Assembly (NCBI GenBank): GCA_003521145.1
Contig: DOTL01000037.1
Coordinates: forward strand, 810 to 36,096
Direction of reading: 5' to 3'
From: Streptococcus sp.
GTDB taxonomy: Bacteria > Bacillota > Bacilli > Lactobacillales > Streptococcaceae
Length of the DNA: 35,287 nt
Part shown: piece by piece, positions 26,161 to 34,541 of the stretch
Numbering within the stretch: position 1 is the stretch's first letter
Layout of the letters: each line of letters starts with the position of its first letter
Made by a program: the position numbers and the translations under genes
The notes under the pieces: generated by a model
Told to the model about the DNA's origin: nothing
The model's database searches: none
The model's input: the letters and a program-made list of their open reading frames with translations, nothing else

Positions 26161-26319
26161 TTGAAAAAACAAAATGATTCGAGCGTTCTTATTTGTGTGT
26201 GTTTCATTCTAGCAGGTTGCTATCAGTTGTGTTTCCTTCATCATTGGTTAATTACAATGATAGATGTTTTAGGAGTTGCAGGTTTCGTGGTCCCTCTCTA
26301 TACTAAAATTTATCATTAA
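26161..26319 (+). CDS. Small membrane protein, probable immunity protein of cassette 1
   Basis: 52 residues from TTG 26161, with about two hydrophobic segments (VLICVCFILAGCYQLCFL and IDVLGVAGFVVPLY). I chose the TTG because AGGT begins ten bases before it, overlapping the bacteriocin stop. The gene at 34737, in the same place behind the second bacteriocin, has the same AGGT-to-start distance. The two products also align loosely (hydrophobic segment, then HH/HHW and a second segment). Tiny membrane proteins directly after class II bacteriocin genes are usually self-immunity factors; this is inferred from position. Confidence 0.6.
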   Translation: MKKQNDSSVLICVCFILAGCYQLCFLHHWLITMIDVLGVAGFVVPLYTKIYH

Positions 26320-26375
26320 TCATAAGCCTTTCAGTTATTAAAAAATTGGATAGCAAGAAGCATCGTCTCACATGT

Positions 26376-26408
26376 AAAAACTTGGTAAAATGATTGTCAA
26401 GTTTTTTT
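26376..26408 (+). terminator. Terminator of bacteriocin cassette 1
   Basis: AAAAACTTG (26376-26384) pairs with CAAGTTTTT (26399-26407), T-run included. The next promoter starts ten bases further on. Confidence 0.7.
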
Positions 26409-26417
26409 GTGGTAAAA

Positions 26418-26427
26418 GTGCTAAAAT
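26418..26427 (+). promoter_or_regulatory. Extended -10 promoter seven bases before the metallophosphatase ATG
   Basis: TG-C-TAAAAT: TG at 26419-26420, TAAAAT at 26422-26427. Seven bases (AGAAGTC) separate it from ATG 26435. No Shine-Dalgarno is present. An in-frame ATG at 26390 lies inside the preceding terminator and upstream of this promoter, so it is not the start. Confidence 0.6.
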
Positions 26428-26434
26428 AGAAGTC

Positions 26435-27790
26435 ATGAAAGACACAATTCGAATTCTTCATATTAATGATTTACACTCTCATTTTGAACAGTATCCACAA
26501 CTCAAGCGAGCTGTGGATGATCTGAGTCAGACGGATAGGGAGTTGATTAAGGTAGATCTTGGGGATAATGTGGATAAGTCCCATCCCCTATCTGATGCGA
26601 CCGCTGGGCGTTTTAATGTAGCCCTGATGAATGAATTGGGGATAGACTATGCGACTATTGGAAATAATGAGGGGATTGGTCTAGCTAAGAATGAGCTAGA
26701 CTGTCTTTATGAGCAGGCCAAGTTTCAGCCAATTATAGGGAATCTCAAGGATGAGGGGAGACAGCCTGAATGGGCCAAGCCCTATCTTATCCACAGAACT
26801 AAAGCAGGTACAAACATTACTTTCTTGGCCTGTACCTTCCCATATTACATCACCTATGCTCCTAACGGTTGGCAGGTGTTAGAGCCTATGGCTCGGTTGG
26901 AAGAGGATTTGGCTCGCCCTGAGGTAAGGGATGCAGACATAGTCGTCGTTCTCAGCCATCTGGGTGTACGTTATGATGAGCAGATTGCAGAGAATTATCC
27001 GCAAGTAAACCTTGTCATCGGGAGTCATACGCATCACCTTTTTGAAGAGGGTAAATTAGTCAATGAAACCTATTTGGCAGCTGCTGACAGATATGGCTAT
27101 TATCTTGGCTGTATTGACCTTACTGTGGAAAATGGGCGATTGATAGGATGTCAGATCGAGGCTATCCCCACCAAGTCCTACATCTTGGATTTAGATAAGG
27201 AGGACGAAACCTTTATCAAGGCTATGCGTGAGGAAGGCCATCGTCGTTTAGCTCAGAAAAAAGTAGCTAATCTAGTTCGAGAACTAGATTTTGATGAGAC
27301 CTGTCAATTGGTTTTACAGGCTGTTTGTCAAGAGACAAATAGCCAATTAACGCTCTTAAATACTGGACTCATCATGAGAACACTAGGTCCTCAAGTGACC
27401 ATGGCAGACCTGCAAGAAGCCCTTCCTCATCAGATGCGGATGGCACGTCTAGTCGTGACAGGACAAGAACTCAAAGAAATCTGTCAGGAAGTTTTTACTA
27501 AGGCTGAACTTCTTAAAAATCAAGCTATTAAAGGTATGGGATTTAGAGGGAAGACATTTGGTGAAGTAATCACGGGGAATTTTGCTTACAAAAATGGTAA
27601 TTTGTTGTATAATAGAAGGGTTGTAGATTCCAATGAGAAGTTTAGTTTGGTCCTTGTGGACCAGTACTACTTTGCTTCTTATTTCCCTACAATTAAGGAA
27701 AAGGAAGTTACTCTTCTTTTTCCCGATTTGTTAAGGGAACTTGTGGCCAAGTATTTAGGAAAAATTGGTGCCAATTGGGATAAGATATAG
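26435..27790 (+). CDS. Metallophosphatase / 5'-nucleotidase family protein (YunD-like)
   Basis: 451 residues from ATG 26435. The N-terminal calcineurin-like domain (about 1-260) has the metal-binding motifs ILHINDLHSHF, VDLGDNVD, IGNNEGIG (GNHE in most members, here GNNE), VLSHLG and VIGSHTHH. The C-terminal part (about 290-450) matches a 5'-nucleotidase substrate-binding domain in layout (LLNTGLIMRTL, MRMARLVVTGQELKEI). There is no signal peptide, so unlike surface 5'-nucleotidases it should work in the cytoplasm on nucleotides or related phosphate esters. The start is set by the promoter directly ahead. About 55 bases separate it from the next gene, which is in the same direction. Confidence 0.88.
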   Translation: MKDTIRILHINDLHSHFEQYPQLKRAVDDLSQTDRELIKVDLGDNVDKSHPLSDATAGRFNVALMNELGIDYATIGNNEGIGLAKNELDCLYEQAKFQPIIGNLKDEGRQPEWAKPYLIHRTKAGTNITFLACTFPYYITYAPNGWQVLEPMARLEEDLARPEVRDADIVVVLSHLGVRYDEQIAENYPQVNLVIGSHTHHLFEEGKLVNETYLAAADRYGYYLGCIDLTVENGRLIGCQIEAIPTKSYILDLDKEDETFIKAMREEGHRRLAQKKVANLVRELDFDETCQLVLQAVCQETNSQLTLLNTGLIMRTLGPQVTMADLQEALPHQMRMARLVVTGQELKEICQEVFTKAELLKNQAIKGMGFRGKTFGEVITGNFAYKNGNLLYNRRVVDSNEKFSLVLVDQYYFASYFPTIKEKEVTLLFPDLLRELVAKYLGKIGANWDKI

Positions 27791-27844
27791 AGACATTATT
27801 ACAGCATCAGGATAGAAAATAAGAGAGAGCAGAAAGGATGGCAC

Positions 27845-28573
27845 ATGCGTAAAGAAATCTTGCCAGAAATGTTTAATTATAATAAATATCCAGGGCCAGA
27901 ATTTGTGTATGTGGCTGACCTTCTGAAATCAGATTCCTTTCAGTTTACAGTTCTTGAAAATCACAAGGATGCTTTAGACGCTACCCGCTTTGGGCAACGT
28001 TTTTCTGAAATCATGCTCAAGTATGATTATATTGTTGGGGACTGGTCTAATAATCAGCTTCGCCTTAAGGGATTTTACGAGGACGAGCGACCTAATACGC
28101 GTAAGACAGACCGTATTAGCCGATTGTCAGAGTATTTGCGTGAATACTGTGCCTTTGGCTGTGCCTACTTTATTTTGAAAAATGAAGAGCCGCAGTTAAT
28201 CGTTTTTGAAGAGGAGACGGAGCCTCGTCGCAAGCGCCGTCGTTCTAACAATCGTCGTCATTCTTCTCAGGAATCTAGAGATAGAGAGCGTAATGCTTTT
28301 CAAAAGAATAAGAGGCAAAAAGCTTTTGCGAAGCAAAAGCCAGACAAGTCTAAACGAAGAGATAGGGACCAAGAGGGCCCAAGCTTTGAGAAAATCAAGC
28401 GTCGTCCCAAGTTCAAATCTAGATCCGAGGACGGTGGTCGTGAGCATAAGCCTAACTTCAAGAAGAGTCAGAAGCAAGCTCCAAAATCTAAAGGTCAAAG
28501 CACCCCATCGAAGAAACAAAGCCAGACCAAGTCAGATGGTCAGCATTTCACAATCAGAAAAAAAGGAAATTGA
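27845..28573 (+). CDS. YutD-like protein with long basic tail
   Basis: 242 residues. The first about 120 residues match the YutD family (DUF1027): FNYNKYPGPEF, RFSEIMLKYDYIVGDWSNNQ, LRLKGFYEDE and YLREYCAFGCAYFILKNE. The remaining about 120 residues are low complexity, full of Arg, Lys, Ser and Gln (RRKRRRSNNRRHSSQ and similar), and probably unstructured. YutD proteins of Bacillus are only about 100 residues long. The function is unknown; a tail like this suggests contact with RNA or ribosomes. AAAGGA at 27834-27838 is the ribosome binding site. rlmN starts three bases after its stop, so they are co-translated. Confidence 0.85.
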   Translation: MRKEILPEMFNYNKYPGPEFVYVADLLKSDSFQFTVLENHKDALDATRFGQRFSEIMLKYDYIVGDWSNNQLRLKGFYEDERPNTRKTDRISRLSEYLREYCAFGCAYFILKNEEPQLIVFEEETEPRRKRRRSNNRRHSSQESRDRERNAFQKNKRQKAFAKQKPDKSKRRDRDQEGPSFEKIKRRPKFKSRSEDGGREHKPNFKKSQKQAPKSKGQSTPSKKQSQTKSDGQHFTIRKKGN

Positions 28574-28576
28574 ACT

Positions 28577-29746
28577 ATGTCAGAAGTAACAACACAATCA
28601 AAACCAGAACGTCGTAAACGTCAGAAATTAGAGGATATGGAAGGCTACAAACCCTCTATTTATGTTCTTACTCGTGATGAGTTGATTGATTGGGCTATGA
28701 AACGCGGTGAAAAGAAATTCCGTGCGACTCAAATTTGGGATTGGCTCTACAAGAGGCGTGTGCAGTCTTTCGAAGAAATGACCAACATTTCTAAAGATTT
28801 CATTGCCAAGTTGAACGAGAATTTCTGCGTAAACCCATTGAAACAACGTATCGTTCAAGAATCTAAAGATGGTACCGTTAAATATCTTTTTGAATTGCCA
28901 GATGGTATGTTGATTGAGACGGTTTTGATGCGTCAACACTATGGTTTGTCTGTCTGTGTGACAACTCAGGTCGGATGTAACATCGGTTGTACTTTCTGTG
29001 CTAGTGGTTTGATTAAGAAACAACGTGACTTGACTGCTGGTGAGATTGTGGCACAAATCATGTTGGTACAAAAATATTTTGATGACCGTGGCGATGGTGA
29101 ACGTGTCAGCCACGTGGTTGTTATGGGTATCGGTGAGCCATTTGATAACTATGACAATGTGCTTCGTTTCTTGCGTACTATTAACAATGACAATGGTCTT
29201 GCTATCGGAGCGCGTCACATTACCGTGTCAACATCTGGTTTGGCACCAAAAATTAAGGAATTTGCCAACGAAGGTATTCAAGTTAACCTTGCCGTATCAC
29301 TTCACGCGCCTAACAATGACCTTCGTTCAAGCATCATGCGTATTAACCGCTCATTCCCACTTGAAAAACTCTTTGAAGCTATCGAGTATTACATCCAGAC
29401 AACCAACCGTCGTGTGACTTTTGAGTACATCATGCTTAATGAGGTCAATGACCACCCTGAAAACGCTCAAGAGTTGGCTGATTTGACTAAGAAAATCCGT
29501 AAGTTGTCATACATCAACTTGATTCCTTACAACCCAGTATCAGAGCACGACCAATATAGCCGTTCAACCAAGGAACGTGTGGCGGCCTTCTACGATGTGC
29601 TCAAGAAAAATGGGGTTAACTGCGTGGTTCGCCAAGAACACGGTACAGATATCGATGCTGCTTGTGGACAATTGCGTTCAAACACTATGAAACGTGACCG
29701 TCAAAAGGCTGTAGCAGAAGCTTCTGGTAAATCAGAAGGTAAGTAA
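28577..29746 (+). CDS. rlmN: Dual-specificity 23S rRNA/tRNA adenine-C2 methyltransferase RlmN
   Basis: 389 residues, radical SAM enzyme that methylates C2 of A2503 in 23S rRNA and A37 in some tRNAs. The 4Fe-4S binding CxxxCxxC is GCNIGCTFCASG (about 133-143). Other family motifs: RATQIWDWLYKRRV, VVVMGIGEPFDNYDNVLRF, HITVSTSGLAPKI, NLAVSLHAPN and INLIPYNPVSEH. The C-terminal ACGQLRSN holds the second catalytic cysteine, which carries the methyl group. It follows the YutD-like gene by three bases and precedes the VanZ-like gene by one. Confidence 0.97.
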   Translation: MSEVTTQSKPERRKRQKLEDMEGYKPSIYVLTRDELIDWAMKRGEKKFRATQIWDWLYKRRVQSFEEMTNISKDFIAKLNENFCVNPLKQRIVQESKDGTVKYLFELPDGMLIETVLMRQHYGLSVCVTTQVGCNIGCTFCASGLIKKQRDLTAGEIVAQIMLVQKYFDDRGDGERVSHVVVMGIGEPFDNYDNVLRFLRTINNDNGLAIGARHITVSTSGLAPKIKEFANEGIQVNLAVSLHAPNNDLRSSIMRINRSFPLEKLFEAIEYYIQTTNRRVTFEYIMLNEVNDHPENAQELADLTKKIRKLSYINLIPYNPVSEHDQYSRSTKERVAAFYDVLKKNGVNCVVRQEHGTDIDAACGQLRSNTMKRDRQKAVAEASGKSEGK

Positions 29747-29747
29747 G

Positions 29748-30275
29748 ATGTTTCAGCTTAAGACTTGGGTAGATAAGGACGGAGAATTAACACCAAAAGG
29801 AAGAAAGGTAAGCCAAGTTTTGGTCTGTGCTTATCTCCTTTGTTTAGTGCTCCTATGTTGGACACCCCAGTATGGACTAGTTGAAGGTGTTGAAACTCCT
29901 GGGATTCAACATTTTGGTCGTGTAGTGGTCCTATTAACCCCATTCAATAGTTTGACCAACTTTTATCAGCTGGATAGTCTTAAGGAGATTGTCTTTGTGC
30001 TTGGGCAAAATGTGACCAACATTTTCTTGCTGAGTCCGCTGATTTTAGGGCTTTTAGCCTTGTACCCCAGATTCAGGTCTTGGAAAAAGGTTCTTTTAGC
30101 GACGTTTGTCATGTCTTTGACGATTGAGGTTGGACAAGTTATTCTGGATCTTCTCATTGATGCTAATCGTGTCTTTGAGCTAGATGATTTATGGACCAAT
30201 ACCTTGGGAGGATTGGTGGCACTAGGTATCTACCGCCTTCTTGTAAAACTGATTCAAACGCATTTTAAAGATTAA
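29748..30275 (+). CDS. VanZ-like family membrane protein
   Basis: 175 residues with about four membrane segments: VLVCAYLLCLVLLCW, the FVLGQNVTNIFLLSPLILGLL stretch split by the polar NVTN, VLLATFVMSLTIEVGQ and a last one near the C-terminus. The motif NIFLLSPL...SLTIEVGQ...ELDDLWTNTLGG is typical of VanZ-like proteins; VanZ itself gives low teicoplanin resistance, while most relatives have no known role. Next to rlmN by one base, so part of the same operon; the terminator follows immediately. Confidence 0.9.
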   Translation: MFQLKTWVDKDGELTPKGRKVSQVLVCAYLLCLVLLCWTPQYGLVEGVETPGIQHFGRVVVLLTPFNSLTNFYQLDSLKEIVFVLGQNVTNIFLLSPLILGLLALYPRFRSWKKVLLATFVMSLTIEVGQVILDLLIDANRVFELDDLWTNTLGGLVALGIYRLLVKLIQTHFKD

Positions 30276-30306
30276 AAAACCTGGGAGCTTACGCGTCTCA
30301 GGTTTC
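30276..30306 (+). terminator. Terminator after the VanZ-like gene
   Basis: AAACCTGGGAG pairs with CTCAGGTTT across GCTTACGCGT. Short T-run only (TTTC), so moderate strength. Confidence 0.7.
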
Positions 30307-30352
30307 ACTTATTTTCTATCATACAAATACAACATATTCAAAAGAGGGAAAA

Positions 30353-30824
30353 ATGAATAAACACGTTTGGAGAAACAATTAAACACTTAATGATGACAGT
30401 AGTCACCGTATTAACGTTAAGAGCAACAATGACGATGGTTAAGGCAGATACTTATCAAAGTGGCCGTGATGCCGATATCATGCGAGAAAGAGGACAGGTT
30501 TGGAATTATTCTGAGTCTAAGAGAGAGCCTCAATTAGCCAACTACAACACCGATGGTCGCTATCTCAGTGAAGCAACTAACTTTGAATTGTACAATTTTG
30601 TCAGAGAGTATAAGACATCTGATGAAATCAGACGCATTTGGAACCCTAAGAAAGATGAATCCGTTATCCATGATAAGGATAGTTACTCTATGGATGGTGG
30701 GAACAAGGTATATAATTTTGATTCCTTTGCTTACCAATTGCCAGAGTCTACTGATTTTGGGAAGTTATCTTATATTGGTCACTTTCAGTTAGAAGATGGG
30801 ACAATCTACCGTTATTGGAAGTAA
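30353..30824 (+). pseudogene. Small secreted protein gene with a frameshifted start
   Basis: ATG 30353 has a good ribosome binding site (GAGGG at 30344-30348) but opens only nine codons. The real coding sense is in another frame and runs to 30824. If one A of the run at 30359-30361 is removed, the product starts MNNTFGETIKHLMMTVVTVL and continues into a signal-peptide-like stretch ending VKAD, then about 120 polar residues (YQSGRDADIMRERGQVWNYS, then HFQLEDGTIYRYWK at the end). Without the correction the first in-frame ATG is 30390, which has no ribosome binding site. I do not recognise the family. The one-base change in a short A-run could be decay, reversible slippage or sequencing error. 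Confidence 0.6.
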
Positions 30825-30886
30825 CCTTTTCATGAGAGACTTATACGAGGTCTGTCATAACCATTTGTAAGCATAGGAGGAGTAAC

Positions 30887-32644
30887 TTGTCTTTTAAAAA
30901 ATCAATCATTGCAAAACTTTGGTGGTTTTTCAAGTTAGAAAAACGCCGTTATATTGTTGGGATTTTGGCACTGAGTCTGGTTTCTGTTCTCAATCTGATT
31001 CCTCCTATGGTTATGGGAAGGGTCATTGATGCTATCACATCGGGAAAATTGACCAATCAGATGTTACTTTTGAATCTTGTATATTTGCTTTTAGCAGCTT
31101 TGGGAATGTACTATTTGCGTTATGTTTGGCGCATGTATATCTTGGCAACTTCTTATCGCTTAGGCCAGATTATGCGTTCACGTCTTTTTGAGCATTTTAC
31201 CAAGATGTCGCCTTCTTTTTATCAAAAGTACCGAACTGGAGATCTCATGGCCCATGCAACCAATGATATCAACTCTCTAACCCGTTTGGCTGGTGGGGGT
31301 GTCATGTCAGCCGTGGATGCGTCTATCACAGCCTTGGTGACTTTAATCACCATGTTCTTCAGCATTTCCTGGCAGATGACCCTGGTGGCAGTCTTACCTC
31401 TACCTTTCATGGCTTTTGCGACTAGTCGTTTGGGACGTAAGACCCACAAAGCTTTTGGAGAATCCCAGGCAGCTTTTTCTGAACTTAATAATAAGGTACA
31501 AGAATCGGTGTCAGGTATCAAGGTAACCAAGTCTTTTGGCTATCAGGAGGCTGAGCTCCAGTCCTTCCAAGAGACCAATAAGATGACTTTTGAAAAGAAT
31601 ATGCATACCATGAAGTATGACAGCCTTTTTGATCCTTTGGTCTTGCTCTTTGTTGGCCCATCTTATGTTTTGACCCTCCTTGTCGGGACCTTTATGATTC
31701 AGGCCGGTCAGATAACGGTCGGAAATTTGGTAACCTTTATTACCTATTTGGACATGCTGGTTTGGCCCCTAATGGCCATTGGCTTCCTCTTTAATATCAC
31801 GCAGAGGGGAAATGTGTCCTACCAACGTATCGAGACTCTTTTAGAGCAGGAATCAGATGTTCAAGATCCTGCTTATCCTCTTCCAAGCATTGAAAATGGT
31901 CGTTTAGACTTTGCGATTGACCGCTTTGCTTTTGAGGATGAGGATACTTTGCGAGATATTCATTTCACCTTGGACAAGGGGCAAACCCTTGGTTTGGTTG
32001 GACCGACTGGCTCAGGAAAGACGGCTCTTGTCAAGTTGCTCTTGCGGGAGCACGATGTCAATCAAGGAGCCATCTATTTGAATGGACATGACATCCGAGA
32101 CTATCGCCTATCAGACTTGCGTAGCTTGATTGGTTATGTTCCTCAAGACCAGTTTCTCTTTGCCAGTTCTATTTTAGACAATGTCCGCTTTGGTAATCCA
32201 GATTTCTCCATTGATAAGGTGGAAGAAGCGACTAAGTTAGCTCAAGTTTATGATGATATCAAGGATATGCCTGAGGGCTTTGAAACAATCATTGGTGAAA
32301 AGGGTGTAAGCCTATCAGGTGGTCAAAAACAACGTCTGGCTATGAGCCGGGCCATGATTTTGAATCCAGAAATTTTGATTTTGGATGACTCCTTATCTGC
32401 GGTTGATGCTAAGACAGAATATGCCATTATTGATAATCTTAAGCATACTCGCAAGGACAAAACAACTATTATTACCGCCCACCGTCTCAGTGCGGTGGTG
32501 CACGCTGACCTCATCCTGGTCATGCAAGATGGTCGTATCATTGAACGTGGGCGTCATGACGACTTACTAGCTCAAGGTGGTTGGTATGCCAAGACCTATG
32601 AGTCTCAACAGTTAGAAATGGAAGGAGGAGAAGCTCATGCCTAA
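30887..32644 (+). CDS. Heterodimeric multidrug ABC exporter, subunit with degenerate ATP site
   Basis: 585 residues from TTG 30887 (AGGAGG at 30875-30880). The N-terminal six-helix membrane domain (about 15-310) is followed by a nucleotide-binding domain with Walker A GPTGSGKT (about 371-378), signature LSGGQKQR and Walker B ILILDDSLSAVD. The residue after the Walker B aspartate is Asp rather than the catalytic Glu. This is the hallmark of the non-hydrolysing site of heterodimeric exporters such as LmrCD, EfrAB, PatAB and TM287/288. It overlaps the second subunit gene by eight bases. The cargo is unknown; drug or lipid export is likely. No C39 peptidase domain, so it is not the bacteriocin processor. 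Confidence 0.9.
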   Translation: MSFKKSIIAKLWWFFKLEKRRYIVGILALSLVSVLNLIPPMVMGRVIDAITSGKLTNQMLLLNLVYLLLAALGMYYLRYVWRMYILATSYRLGQIMRSRLFEHFTKMSPSFYQKYRTGDLMAHATNDINSLTRLAGGGVMSAVDASITALVTLITMFFSISWQMTLVAVLPLPFMAFATSRLGRKTHKAFGESQAAFSELNNKVQESVSGIKVTKSFGYQEAELQSFQETNKMTFEKNMHTMKYDSLFDPLVLLFVGPSYVLTLLVGTFMIQAGQITVGNLVTFITYLDMLVWPLMAIGFLFNITQRGNVSYQRIETLLEQESDVQDPAYPLPSIENGRLDFAIDRFAFEDEDTLRDIHFTLDKGQTLGLVGPTGSGKTALVKLLLREHDVNQGAIYLNGHDIRDYRLSDLRSLIGYVPQDQFLFASSILDNVRFGNPDFSIDKVEEATKLAQVYDDIKDMPEGFETIIGEKGVSLSGGQKQRLAMSRAMILNPEILILDDSLSAVDAKTEYAIIDNLKHTRKDKTTIITAHRLSAVVHADLILVMQDGRIIERGRHDDLLAQGGWYAKTYESQQLEMEGGEAHA

Positions 32645-34382
32645 TCAAAACCAATGGTCTGTGTTTAAGCGTCTCTTGACCTATCTCAAGCCTTACAAGT
32701 TCTTGACCTTTCTAGCTTTGACCTTCCTCTTGTCCACAACGGTTATCAAGAGTATCATTCCCTTGGTGGCCTCTTATTTTATTGATCACTATCTTCATGA
32801 TATGAATCAGGCGGCAAGTATGATTCTGATTGGCTACTATGGTCTCTACCTCTTGCAGACACTAGTCCAGTATCTGGGAAACCTCTTCTTTGCGCGTGTG
32901 TCCTATAGCATTGTCAGAGATATTCGTCGAGATGCCTTTGCCAATATGGAAAAACTGGGTATGTCTTACTTTGACAAGACCCCAGCAGGTTCCATCGTTT
33001 CCCGCTTGACCAATGATACTGAGACCATTAGCGAGATGTTCTCAGGGATTCTGTCTAGTTTTATTTCGGCTATCTTTATCTTTGTTACCACCCTTTACAC
33101 CATGATGATCTTGGACATTCGTCTGACCGGGCTTATTGTGCTCTTTCTTCCTCTGATTGTTCTTTTGGTTAATCTCTACCGCAAAAAATCAGTGGTCATC
33201 ATTGAAAAGACCAGAGCCTTGCTTTCAGATATAAATGCCAAACTGTCAGAGAGTATCGAAGGGATTCGCATCATTCAGGCCTTTAACCAAGAGAAACGTC
33301 TCAAAAAAGAGTTTGATGCCATTAATGAGGAACACCTGATTTACGCCAGTCGTTCCATGTCACTGGATTCTCTCTTTCTACGCCCAGCCATGAGTTTACT
33401 GAAGCTTCTGGGCTATGCTGTTCTCATGGCCTACTTTGGCTACCGAGGTATCTATTTGGGCATCACAGCAGGGACCATGTATGCCTTTATCCAGTATATT
33501 AACCGCCTCTTTGATCCCTTGATTGAAGTGACACAAAACTTCTCAACCTTGCAAACTTCTATGGTCTCAGCAGGTCGGGTCTTTGCCTTGATTGACGAGC
33601 GTACCTATGAGCCTGAACAGAGAGACACAGATGCCAAGGTTACTGAGGGGAATATTCGTTTTGAAAATGTCTCTTTCTCCTATGATGGTAAACACCAGAT
33701 TTTAGATAACATATCCTTCTCTGTCAATAAAGGTGAAACCATCGCCTTTGTTGGTTCTACAGGTTCCGGAAAATCCTCTATTATCAACGTGTTTATGCGT
33801 TTCTATGAGTTCCAATCAGGACGAGTTCTCCTAGACGGTGTGGATATTCGTGATTATAGTCAGGCAGAGCTGCGCAAGAATATTGGTCTTGTCCTTCAGG
33901 ACCCCTTCCTCTATCATGGCACAATCAAATCCAATATTGCCATGTATCAAGATTTAACTGATGAAGAGATTAAAGCTGCTGCTGAGTTTGTCGATGCCAA
34001 TCACTTTATTGATAAACTTCCTGAAGGCTATGATTCCCCAGTTTCCGAACGTGGTTCAAGTTTCTCAACCGGTCAACGCCAGCTTCTAGCCTTTGCTAGA
34101 ACCGTTGCTAGCCAGCCTAAAATCTTGATTTTGGATGAAGCGACAGCCAATATTGATTCGGAGACAGAGGCTATTGTTCAAAACTCTCTTGCAAAAATGC
34201 GTCAAGGCCGTACAACCATTGCCATTGCTCACCGCCTATCAACAATCCAAGATGCTAACTGCATCTATGTCTTAGACAAGGGCCGCATCATTGAACACGG
34301 TAGCCACGAAGAGCTCCTAGCCCTCGGCGGCACCTATCACAAGATGTACAGCCTACAAGCAGGCGCCATGGAAGGAGAGTAA
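32637..34382 (+). CDS. Heterodimeric multidrug ABC exporter, subunit with catalytic Glu
   Basis: 581 residues, membrane domain (about 15-320) and nucleotide-binding domain with Walker A GSTGSGKSS (about 374-382), Walker B ILILDEATANID and the switch histidine in IAIAHRLSTIQ. Its signature motif is FSTGQRQL instead of LSGGQ. This altered signature should face the Asp-containing site of the first subunit, completing the degenerate site, while LSGGQ of the partner completes the active site here. The two proteins therefore form one asymmetric exporter. The start ATG lies inside the first gene, with GGAGGAG upstream. No terminator is evident before the next promoter. Confidence 0.92.
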   Translation: MPNQNQWSVFKRLLTYLKPYKFLTFLALTFLLSTTVIKSIIPLVASYFIDHYLHDMNQAASMILIGYYGLYLLQTLVQYLGNLFFARVSYSIVRDIRRDAFANMEKLGMSYFDKTPAGSIVSRLTNDTETISEMFSGILSSFISAIFIFVTTLYTMMILDIRLTGLIVLFLPLIVLLVNLYRKKSVVIIEKTRALLSDINAKLSESIEGIRIIQAFNQEKRLKKEFDAINEEHLIYASRSMSLDSLFLRPAMSLLKLLGYAVLMAYFGYRGIYLGITAGTMYAFIQYINRLFDPLIEVTQNFSTLQTSMVSAGRVFALIDERTYEPEQRDTDAKVTEGNIRFENVSFSYDGKHQILDNISFSVNKGETIAFVGSTGSGKSSIINVFMRFYEFQSGRVLLDGVDIRDYSQAELRKNIGLVLQDPFLYHGTIKSNIAMYQDLTDEEIKAAAEFVDANHFIDKLPEGYDSPVSERGSSFSTGQRQLLAFARTVASQPKILILDEATANIDSETEAIVQNSLAKMRQGRTTIAIAHRLSTIQDANCIYVLDKGRIIEHGSHEELLALGGTYHKMYSLQAGAMEGE

Positions 34383-34441
34383 GCTAATCTAGACCATAGC
34401 TTCTATATTCGAAAAGATTTCTTAAAAATCAAAATCGAGTA

Positions 34442-34513
34442 GTGACATTTATGTCACTACTTTTTTGTTGGCCTACAACCTATAATAAAACCGTAGCTTG
34501 AGAGAAAAAGCTA
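34442..34513 (+). promoter_or_regulatory. ComR-box-like promoter of bacteriocin cassette 2, with 5' hairpin
   Basis: GTGACATTTATGTCAC (34442-34457), T-run CTTTTTTG, TATAAT (34481-34486), then TAGCTT (34494-34499) pairing with AAGCTA (34508-34513). The gap from box to -10 is 23 bases, against 22 in cassette 1. Confidence 0.75.
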
Positions 34514-34541
34514 AAAAATAATATTTTAGGAGGTTGTTAGA

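Noticed and set aside
26390..26434. ATG 26390 as the start of the metallophosphatase gene
   Set aside because: It lies inside the preceding terminator hairpin and upstream of the -10 box; the family N-terminus begins just after ATG 26435.
28206..28589. 127-codon frame overlapping the YutD-like tail
   Set aside because: Alternative frame of a low-complexity Arg/Lys region; no start signal and no independent promoter.
28628..29218. 196-codon open frame on the minus strand inside rlmN
   Set aside because: Fully antisense to the conserved radical SAM region; its composition (many Thr, Ile, His, Asn) is that of a shadow frame.
30887..34382. ABC pair as exporter of the neighbouring bacteriocins
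   Set aside because: Neither protein has an N-terminal C39 peptidase domain, which is needed to cut double-glycine leaders; the Asp/STGQ pattern points to a heterodimeric drug or lipid exporter.
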